From NCBI GenBank assembly GCA_902764045.1, contig CACWUI010000101.1, positions 1 to 9,219 on the forward strand: a stretch of 9,219 nt of DNA, written 5' to 3'. Below, piece after piece: positions 1-5,918 of this stretch; positions within the stretch are counted from its first letter, which is position 1; every line of letters starts with the position of its first letter. The notes beneath the pieces were generated by a model. The model made no database searches. It was not told where the DNA came from and saw only the letters and a program-made list of their open reading frames with translations. A program made the position numbers and the translations under genes. Source of the stretch: an uncultured Lachnospiraceae bacterium. Lineage in GTDB: Bacteria; Bacillota; Clostridia; Lachnospirales; Lachnospiraceae.

Positions 1-796
1 GAAGCTTATTCACAATAAGTGTGGTAAGTGCCTCACCCTCGATATCCTCAGCGATGATAAGAAGCTGTGAACCCCCCTGTACGATCTGCTCAAGGATAGG
101 CAGGATATCCTGAATATTGGATATCTTCTTGTCTGTGATAAGGATATAAGGATTGTCAAGATTTGCCTCCATCTTATCCATGTCAGTTGACATGTAAGCT
201 GACACATAACCTCTGTCAAACTGCATACCTTCCACAAGATCAAGTTCTGTCTTCATGGTCTTTGACTCTTCTATGGTGATCACGCCGTCGTTGGTAACCT
301 TCTCCATAGCGTCCGCAACCATAGCGCCCACTTCCTCGTCAGCCGCTGAAATAGCCGCAACCTTGCTGATCTGATCCTTGCCCTGTACCTTGCGGCTCAT
401 CTTAAGGATAGCCTCTACAGCACACTCTGACGCCTTCTTCATACCCTTTCTTAAAATAATGGGATTGGCGCCTGCAGCGATATTTTTCATCCCCTCACGA
501 ACCATTGCCTGTGCAAGAACGGTAGCTGTGGTGGTTCCGTCACCTGCCACGTCATTGGTCTTGGTCGCTACTTCTCTTACGAGCTGTGCCCCCATGTTCT
601 CGAACTTATCCTCAAGTTCGATCTCCTTTGCGATAGTCACGCCGTCATTTGTAATAAGGGGTGCTCCGTAAGACTTATCAAGAACCACGTTTCTTCCCTT
701 GGGTCCAAGTGTTACACGAACCGCATCCGCAAGCTTATTCACTCCGATCTCCAGTGACTTACGGGCATCTAAACCGTACTTTAATTCCTTTGCCAT
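1..796 (-). CDS. groEL: 60 kDa chaperonin GroEL, N-terminal 265 residues (3' end beyond window)
   Basis: GroEL forms the double-ring ATP-driven folding chamber that works with GroES in the cytoplasm. The translation from ATG at 796 is open to the window edge and matches GroEL throughout. It shows the nucleotide loop LGPKGRN (residues 30-36), NDGVTIAKEI with Asp51, GDGTTTATVLAQ with Asp86 (85-96), the hinge region around 134-190, and the start of the apical domain with EGMQFDRGY (189-197) and ISNIQDILPILE (225-236). By family comparison it covers the N-terminal equatorial part, the intermediate domain and roughly the first third of the apical domain; the remaining half, including the second equatorial segment, lies outside. 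A GGGAGG ribosome site sits 8 bases before the ATG. The gene begins 37 bases after groES stops, so the two are co-transcribed. No frameshift seen. Identity is certain; only completeness is unknown. Confidence 0.98.
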   Translation of the reverse strand, partial: MAKELKYGLDARKSLEIGVNKLADAVRVTLGPKGRNVVLDKSYGAPLITNDGVTIAKEIELEDKFENMGAQLVREVATKTNDVAGDGTTTATVLAQAMVREGMKNIAAGANPIILRKGMKKASECAVEAILKMSRKVQGKDQISKVAAISAADEEVGAMVADAMEKVTNDGVITIEESKTMKTELDLVEGMQFDRGYVSAYMSTDMDKMEANLDNPYILITDKKISNIQDILPILEQIVQGGSQLLIIAEDIEGEALTTLIVNKL

Positions 797-833
797 TAAT
801 ATGACCTCCCTAAAATTTAATCAATATCATTAT

Positions 834-1121
834 TTATTTTTTAATAACTGCAAGAATATCTGACTGACCTACTATAATGTAATCATCTCCGTCAAGCTCA
901 ACGTCAGTTCCGGAGTATTTGGAATAAATAACCATATCTCCTTTTTTTACCTGCATCTTAACTTCTTTACCGTCAACCGTTCCTCCGGGTCCCACGGCAA
1001 CAACCTCACCCTGTGAAGGCTTGTCCTTTGCCTGTCCCGGAAGTACGATCCCGGACTTGGTAGTTTCCTCTTCTTTAATAGCCTTTAAGACAACCTTGTC
1101 TCCAAGCGGTGCTAATGTCAT
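834..1121 (-). CDS. groES: 10 kDa co-chaperonin GroES
   Basis: GroES is the heptameric lid that closes the GroEL chamber. This 95-residue protein has the normal family length. It begins MTLAPLGDKVVLK, has the mobile loop at about 18-35 with the GroEL-contacting tripeptide Ile25-Val26-Leu27, then GEVVAVGPG (38-46), VKKGDMVIYSKYSGT (58-72) and a C-terminal DILAVIKK. I chose the start at 1121 because GGAGG lies 7 bases upstream and because GroES proteins begin here. An in-frame ATG at 1151 would add ten residues, but it lies inside the CIRCE operator and its extension would be encoded by the ribosome site. First gene of the groESL operon, with promoter and CIRCE immediately upstream, so heat-shock control by HrcA is expected. 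Confidence 0.98.
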   Translation of the reverse strand: MTLAPLGDKVVLKAIKEEETTKSGIVLPGQAKDKPSQGEVVAVGPGGTVDGKEVKMQVKKGDMVIYSKYSGTDVELDGDDYIIVGQSDILAVIKK

Positions 1122-1128
1122 AATAATT

Positions 1129-1133
1129 CCTCC
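1129..1133 (-). promoter_or_regulatory. groES ribosome binding site GGAGG
   Basis: GGAGG read on the minus strand, 7 bases before the ATG at 1121. It decides the groES start against the in-frame ATG at 1151. Confidence 0.9.
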
Positions 1134-1144
1134 ATTTCTTTTTG

Positions 1145-1171
1145 TTAGCACTCTTTTTTTATGAGTGCTAA
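1145..1171 (-). promoter_or_regulatory. CIRCE operator (HrcA binding site)
   Basis: Perfect inverted repeat TTAGCACTC - 9 bases - GAGTGCTAA, identical to the published CIRCE consensus including the 9-base spacer. It lies just downstream of the predicted groE transcription start and 23 bases before the groES ATG, the usual place for repression by HrcA. Known biology: HrcA falls off when GroEL is titrated by unfolded protein. hrcA itself is not in the window. Confidence 0.97.
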
Positions 1172-1183
1172 TCGTTATTCAAT

Positions 1184-1212
1184 AAATTATCACTATTGTT
1201 ACTAAATGTCAA
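1184..1212 (-). promoter_or_regulatory. groESL promoter (sigma-A type)
   Basis: On the minus strand there is a consensus -35 TTGACA at 1212-1207. Two -10 candidates overlap: GATAAT at 1191-1186 (5 of 6 matches, 15-base spacer) and TAATTT at 1189-1184 (weaker match, ideal 17-base spacer). Either places the transcript start a few bases before CIRCE. The -35 hexamer contains the TGA stop codon of the upstream glycosylase gene, so the promoter is packed against that gene with no free intergenic space. Confidence 0.8.
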
Positions 1213-2084
1213 CCTTTATTTTCACTATCCCCCGCCTCCCTTGCATATGCAAAAAGATATTGCTGGGCGTAGCCGCCGTATTCGCCGAATCTGTCGGCTG
1301 CAAGATAGGCTATAGTGTTCAGGCTTTGCTCTTTTCCTCCGAAATAAAGCTCTTCCATTATCCTTTTCATCCATACGTCTATTGGAAACGCTTCACGCTT
1401 TCCTAATGAAAAAAGCATGATACAGTTGGCAACCTTGGGACCTATACCCTTTATAGCACAAAGCTTTTCCTCGCAGTCTTTAAGGTCTGCCGATGTCAGC
1501 AGATGTTCATCAATATCTTTGCTTAGAACTTTTTTTACCGCATCGCAAAGATACGCCGCCCTGAAGCCTGTTTTAAGTTCCCTGAAATCATCCTCACATA
1601 CCTTTGAAAGACCGGATGCATCGGGAAAAGCATACATTGTGTCCGTAAGTTTTCTTCCCCATTTTTCCGATATGGCTGCCACAAGAGCTTTTATCCTGGG
1701 GATCCGGTTGTTTTGGGAAATGATAAATGACATAAGGGTCTCAAAAAATTCCTGGTTTAATATTCTTATTCCCTTGTTTTTCTTTATTATCTCCTTAAGC
1801 TCGGGACTTCTTTTTGCGATATATCTTTTTATTTTTCCGTAGTCCGTATCCAGATCAAAGTAATGCCGCCAGATATTCTCAAAGTCTTTTTTGGTTGTAT
1901 CAAAAAAAGTAAGAATGTTTTTTTCCTGCTTTATGTGAAGGTATCTGCCGTATGCTGTGAGCTCGTATTCTTCTTCGTCAAGACGCACAAAATGAAAGCA
2001 CTGACCGCATTCCATGGTCTGTGCCAGATCAAAATCTTTTATATCGTTTACTATTAAGTCTTTTCCGGATTTTTTTATGTTCAT
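1209..2084 (-). CDS. ogg: OGG1-type 8-oxoguanine DNA glycosylase/AP lyase
   Basis: This enzyme excises oxidised guanine from DNA and can nick the abasic strand; it starts base-excision repair in the cytoplasm. The 291-residue protein has an OGG_N domain over about 1-105, with CGQCFHF (26-32) matching the GQSFRW box of eukaryotic OGG1, followed by a HhH-GPD domain. The helix-hairpin-helix KGIGPKVANC (212-221) supplies the Schiff-base lysine Lys217 (equivalent to human Lys249), and FPIDVWM supplies Asp236 (human Asp268). IISQNNRIPRI (121-131) is the conserved helix ahead of it. The start at 2084 keeps the whole N-terminal domain, but it has no visible Shine-Dalgarno sequence; map ends only 18 bases upstream, so coupled translation is plausible. 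The substrate assignment to 8-oxoG rather than alkylated bases is by family resemblance. The stop codon lies within the groE -35 box. Confidence 0.9.
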   Translation of the reverse strand: MNIKKSGKDLIVNDIKDFDLAQTMECGQCFHFVRLDEEEYELTAYGRYLHIKQEKNILTFFDTTKKDFENIWRHYFDLDTDYGKIKRYIAKRSPELKEIIKKNKGIRILNQEFFETLMSFIISQNNRIPRIKALVAAISEKWGRKLTDTMYAFPDASGLSKVCEDDFRELKTGFRAAYLCDAVKKVLSKDIDEHLLTSADLKDCEEKLCAIKGIGPKVANCIMLFSLGKREAFPIDVWMKRIMEELYFGGKEQSLNTIAYLAADRFGEYGGYAQQYLFAYAREAGDSENKG

Positions 2085-2103
2085 TTGTTTTTTGTAGACA
2101 AAT
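2083..2103 (-). promoter_or_regulatory. weak inverted repeat spanning the map stop / ogg start
   Basis: ATTTGT (2103-2098) and ACAAAT (2088-2083) are a perfect 6-base inverted repeat with a 9-base A-rich loop. The stem begins with the last base of the map stop codon and ends with the first two bases of the ogg ATG. It is A/T-rich and so thermodynamically weak. A role in start-codon accessibility is only inference. Confidence 0.35.
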
Positions 2104-2975
2104 CAGTATGAAATAACCTCATACCCCTCATCCGTCACCAGTACCTGTACCTCCCACTGGGCGGAAGGCTTTCTGTCCTTGGTGTAAACGGTCCAGTTAT
2201 CCTTGGGGTCGGTGAATACCGCATGTGTTCCCGTATTTATCATGGGTTCTATCGTAAACATAAGCCCCGGCGCCATAAGCATCCCCGTTCCCTTTCGTAT
2301 CACATAGCTTACGAAAGGCTCCTCATGAAAAGCAATACCCACACCATGACCGCCTATGGTCCTTACAACCTGATATCCGTTTTTTACGGCATGAGTCTGG
2401 ACAGCATCCGCAACGTCTCCCAAAAATCCCCAGGGCTTCACCCTTTCAAGCCCCAGTTCCATACACTCCTTAGCCACCCGGACCAGTCTTTTCCTCTCCT
2501 CACTCACATCCCCTATCTCAAACATGCGGGAAGAATCACTGAAATAACCGTCCAGTATGGTGGAGCAGTCAACATTAACTATATCCCCGTCAAGCAGTTT
2601 CCTGTCCTCTGAAGGGATACCGTGACAAACCACCTCATTTATTGACGTACATACACTTTTGGGAAAACCCTCATAGTTCAGCGGCGCAGGGATCCCGCCC
2701 ATCTCAGTGGTCTTCTTATAAACCATATCGTCGATCTCCTGCGTGGTGATACCGGGACCGATATTTTCCGCCACATGATCAAGAACTGCAATGTTGATCT
2801 TTGCGCTCTCCTTTATGGCAGCTACCTGGGCAGGCGTCTTGATCATATTTCTGTCAGGGACTTTAATATGTTTGTTTTTATACATCTTAAGTTTCTTATC
2901 AAACTCAAGATGACATTCGCCGTAATTTTTACCGCTTCCGCACCAGCAGGGTTCCTCAGGTCTTATACGTTTCAT
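2103..2975 (-). CDS. map: type I methionine aminopeptidase with N-terminal SEC-C zinc motif
   Basis: Removes the initiator methionine from new proteins; a two-metal cytoplasmic hydrolase. The 290-residue protein opens with a SEC-C zinc motif, PCWCGSGKNYGECH (9-22; Cys10, Cys12, Cys21, His22), which in other families helps bind ribosomes or partner proteins. A linker leads into the catalytic pita-bread domain from about residue 43. All five metal ligands are present: Asp136 (VNVDCS), Asp147 (FSDSS), His210 (GGHGVG), Glu243 (TIEPM) and Glu275 (QWEVQ). The substrate histidines His118 (VCHGIP) and His217 (AFHEEP) are also there. The ATG at 2975 overlaps the upstream pyrophosphatase stop in an ATGA arrangement, and a GGGGG ribosome site lies 7 bases before it, so the two are translationally coupled. 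The SEC-C form is longer than E. coli Map and is common in Clostridia. Confidence 0.96.
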   Translation of the reverse strand: MKRIRPEEPCWCGSGKNYGECHLEFDKKLKMYKNKHIKVPDRNMIKTPAQVAAIKESAKINIAVLDHVAENIGPGITTQEIDDMVYKKTTEMGGIPAPLNYEGFPKSVCTSINEVVCHGIPSEDRKLLDGDIVNVDCSTILDGYFSDSSRMFEIGDVSEERKRLVRVAKECMELGLERVKPWGFLGDVADAVQTHAVKNGYQVVRTIGGHGVGIAFHEEPFVSYVIRKGTGMLMAPGLMFTIEPMINTGTHAVFTDPKDNWTVYTKDRKPSAQWEVQVLVTDEGYEVISY

Positions 2976-4513
2976 TGCATAACCCCCATGATGGAAGGGA
3001 TCATCTGCTTCTTACGTGATACTACTCCGGGAAGGTAAACCGCATCTCCCTCAGCCTGCCTGTCGAAAGCCGCTTCAATAATGGCCGTGCCTCCTTCGCC
3101 GCCGCAAACCACCTTTGAGGACTCCTCCATAATATCCGTTATCATGAAGAATGCGTTATCAAGCCCCTTTTCTGCTATAACATCATCCATGATGCCCGCA
3201 ATCTTTTGATGAATGTCCTCTATCTCGTCGGTATTAATGGTACTTACCTGACCTACACCGATGTTCTTGCCTTCGATCTCGAACTTCTTAAAGTCCATAA
3301 AGAATATCTCTCTCGGCTCCTTGCTTCCCAGATCGCTTCCCGCCTTAAACATCTCCTTGGCGTAGGTTTCCGTAGTAACCCCTGCTATCTTTGCAAGTTC
3401 CTCTCCCGCAAGCTTATCCATAGATGTACATGTGGGAGATTTGAAAAGAAGAGTATCGGAAATAATGGCAGAGAGCATAAGTCCCGCCATCTTCTTATCA
3501 GGAGTAACTCCCGCTTCCTTATACATCTCATAAATGATCGAACAGCAGCAACCCACGGGCTGGACCCTTGCAAAAAGCGGCGCAGGGGTGGTCATGCCTC
3601 CCAGTCTGTGATGATCTATGATCTCAAGTATCTCCGCGCTTTCTATGCCGTCAACAGCCTGAACCTTTTCCTCATGATCCACAAGGATAACCTGCTTTTT
3701 ACCGGCTTTAAGAAGATTTCCCTTAGATACAAGACCTATATATTTCCCTTCTTCATCCTCTACAGGAAAATATCTGTATCTTACCTGGTTCATCTGCTCT
3801 GTAATATCATCAAGGAACTCATTGATCCTGAATGTGATAAGATGCTCTCTTTCTTTATAGATACTACGGATGGGGATACTCTGATTAATAAGCCTGGCGC
3901 AGGTAAATGGGTCATACTCCGCTTTAAGGATTATACATCCGTTTACTGAAGCTGCCTTTTTTGCATCTATATCCACATCGGCACCATTGCAGACTATAAC
4001 GCAACCGGCCCCCATATTTACGGCGTTTCTCTGTACCTCGGATCTGTCCTCAAGGAGTACGATATCTCCTTCATCTATTGTCCCAACCATGGAGTTGATC
4101 ACGCAGGCGGAAATGACCAGTTTTCCTTTGTCAAAGGATCTGCTTATATCTCCCGTGACCACTTCGGCCTCCAAAACCTTAACTATATTCTCATAAGGTG
4201 TTGATGCCCCTGATATCTGATTGCGATCCAGTACATTAAACACGGATCTGGAAAGGTCACCTATGGTAACCACACCGTCCAGTTCATTTTCTTTTTCCGT
4301 TACGGGAAGAGTGACCATGTCTTCCTTCTTCATGATCTCCCAGGCTTCTTTTATGGATATGTTTTTATCCACGCCCGGCGTACGATAAAAAGTAACGTCG
4401 CTTAACTGCTGTCTTACATCAGTGATAAGTTCCGGTAGTTCGGCACCGAAGCATATGGAATCCGTATCCGGAGATTTATGACCTGTTACCCATATTTTTT
4501 TATTATCAGACAT
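2972..4513 (-). CDS. CBS/DRTGG manganese-dependent inorganic pyrophosphatase (family II, DHH), with an internal gap near the N terminus
   Basis: Family II pyrophosphatases hydrolyse PPi to phosphate using Mn/Co; the CBS subtype is regulated by adenine nucleotides. In order: metal motif HKSPDTDSIC (12-21; His12, Asp16, Asp18), a CBS pair split around a DRTGG domain (first CBS about 50-100, DRTGG about 104-215, second CBS about 215-270), then VILVDHEE with Asp279, IIDHHRLGG with His301-His302, SAIISDTLLFKSPT with Asp353, and a DHHA2 domain ending in SRKKQMIP (499-506). So every expected metal and phosphate motif is visible. The oddity is that residue 21 (SIC) is followed at once by FGAELPELI. 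Relatives, including B. subtilis PpaC as I recall it, have roughly 34 more residues here (helix A, strand 2 and the RxGxxNxET segment). The 513-residue length is about that much shorter than the usual near-550. AGAGG lies 7 bases before the ATG. Activity is therefore uncertain. Confidence 0.9.
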   Translation of the reverse strand: MSDNKKIWVTGHKSPDTDSICFGAELPELITDVRQQLSDVTFYRTPGVDKNISIKEAWEIMKKEDMVTLPVTEKENELDGVVTIGDLSRSVFNVLDRNQISGASTPYENIVKVLEAEVVTGDISRSFDKGKLVISACVINSMVGTIDEGDIVLLEDRSEVQRNAVNMGAGCVIVCNGADVDIDAKKAASVNGCIILKAEYDPFTCARLINQSIPIRSIYKEREHLITFRINEFLDDITEQMNQVRYRYFPVEDEEGKYIGLVSKGNLLKAGKKQVILVDHEEKVQAVDGIESAEILEIIDHHRLGGMTTPAPLFARVQPVGCCCSIIYEMYKEAGVTPDKKMAGLMLSAIISDTLLFKSPTCTSMDKLAGEELAKIAGVTTETYAKEMFKAGSDLGSKEPREIFFMDFKKFEIEGKNIGVGQVSTINTDEIEDIHQKIAGIMDDVIAEKGLDNAFFMITDIMEESSKVVCGGEGGTAIIEAAFDRQAEGDAVYLPGVVSRKKQMIPSIMGVMQ

Positions 4514-4538
4514 TTCTTTACCTCTACTATTTATAAAA

Positions 4539-5918
4539 TCAATTTGTGCTGCCTTCCGGTTCTTCCGGCGGCGTTAGTTTAAGTCCCTTATAGAATATAA
4601 AGCTCAGGATAAGTCCCGTAACCTCTGCAATGACAATGGCCCACCAGATATTGTTTACATTTCCCGTCCGGGCCAGGATCAGTGCGCTTGGTATAAGTGC
4701 CGCCCCCTGCCTGATAATTGTTACTATCAGGGATTTCATGGGGGATCCCACCGATTGGAACAGGGTTGAATTGATTATCTCAAATCCCGACATGATAAAG
4801 CCTATAGCCATGATCCTCAGGGCTACCTGCCCGATGGACTGGACATTATCCGTTGCGGAGAACATTTGCAAAAGCTGCCCCGCAAACAGTTCAAACACTA
4901 AGGTACATGCTGACATATAGACCAAAGCCGAAATAATACCCACCCGGTAGGCCTTGTGTATCCTGTCCACGTTTCTGGCACCGTAATTATAACTGAATAT
5001 GGGTACCAGTCCGTTATTAAGACCGAATATGGGCATATACACGAAACTGAGAAGCTTAAAGTAAATGCCGTAGGCCGTAATAGCGTCCTCTGAAAATCCT
5101 TTAAGTATCAGATTCATGATAAATACAACCACAGACATGATAGCATTCAGTATCATGGACGGGATACCTATTTTAAATATCTCCGCAATATCATGCCCCA
5201 CCGGTCTGAATACTTTTAAAATACTTAAACGTATATCTTTATTAAATGCCACGTTCAGTATGATAGCCACTATGGCTGCAGCTATCTGACCCGTAACCGT
5301 AGCGATGGCTGCACCCTTGGCACCCATCTGGGGCGCCCCCAGATATCCGAAGATAAGAATGGGGTCAAGGATCAGATTTATCACGGCGCCGGTGGCCTGT
5401 GAGATCATGCTCAGCTTCGTCATCCCCGTGGCCTGAAGAAGTCTTTCTCCCGTGATCTCTATAAAAATACCGATCCCGAAAAACATAACAACGGAAAGGT
5501 AATCTTTTCCGTATTCCGCAACCTCAGGAATGCTTGTCTGCATGTTAAAAAACGGCGTGATGACAAATATCGCAAGTATGGCAAACGCAATATATCCCAG
5601 GATATTCAGGAATATTCCCGTATTCGCAACGTCACTTGCCCTGTCTCCCCGCTTTTCTCCCAGATGCCTTGCCACAAGAGAATTGGTGCCCACTCCTATG
5701 CCCACGGCAAATGAGATCATAAGATTCTGCATGGGAAAAGCCAGGGATACAGCCTCCAGTGCATCCGGGTTAAACTGTCCCACAAATATGCTGTCAACCA
5801 CATTATAAAGTGCCTGCACAAGCATGGATATGATAACGGGAAGAGACATATTGAAAACCAGTCTGGTAACGGGCATGGTCCCCAGCTTCTCTGATTTAGA
5901 TAAACTTTTACCGCTCAA
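4539..5918 (-). CDS. MATE family multidrug/Na+ efflux transporter
   Basis: An integral membrane antiporter that exports cationic drugs or other small molecules using a Na+ or H+ gradient; the real substrate cannot be read from sequence. The 459-residue protein has two MatE repeats (about 20-185 and 245-410) and about twelve membrane helices. Typical family stretches are LGTMPVTRLVFNMSLP (12-27), VQALYNVVDSIFVG (34-47), GVGTNSLVARHLG (75-87), NLILDPILIFG (181-191) and FGLNNGLVPIFSYNYG (298-313). The start is TTG at 5918, directly after the TAA of the ATPase gene, with GGAG 9 bases upstream inside that gene; the next ATG would be residue 15, in the middle of the conserved LGTMP box. The abutting genes imply coupled translation. 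It resembles MepA/DinF-like clostridial members. Confidence 0.93.
   Translation of the reverse strand: MSGKSLSKSEKLGTMPVTRLVFNMSLPVIISMLVQALYNVVDSIFVGQFNPDALEAVSLAFPMQNLMISFAVGIGVGTNSLVARHLGEKRGDRASDVANTGIFLNILGYIAFAILAIFVITPFFNMQTSIPEVAEYGKDYLSVVMFFGIGIFIEITGERLLQATGMTKLSMISQATGAVINLILDPILIFGYLGAPQMGAKGAAIATVTGQIAAAIVAIILNVAFNKDIRLSILKVFRPVGHDIAEIFKIGIPSMILNAIMSVVVFIMNLILKGFSEDAITAYGIYFKLLSFVYMPIFGLNNGLVPIFSYNYGARNVDRIHKAYRVGIISALVYMSACTLVFELFAGQLLQMFSATDNVQSIGQVALRIMAIGFIMSGFEIINSTLFQSVGSPMKSLIVTIIRQGAALIPSALILARTGNVNNIWWAIVIAEVTGLILSFIFYKGLKLTPPEEPEGSTN

Noticed and set aside
1122..1151. Longer groES start at the ATG at 1151
   Set aside because: The extension would be encoded by the CIRCE half-site and the GGAGG ribosome site; GroES homologues start at 1121.
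3206..3949. Plus-strand open frame of 247 codons
   Set aside because: It lies wholly antisense to the well-supported pyrophosphatase gene, shows no recognisable domain, and has basic, low-quality composition typical of a shadow frame.
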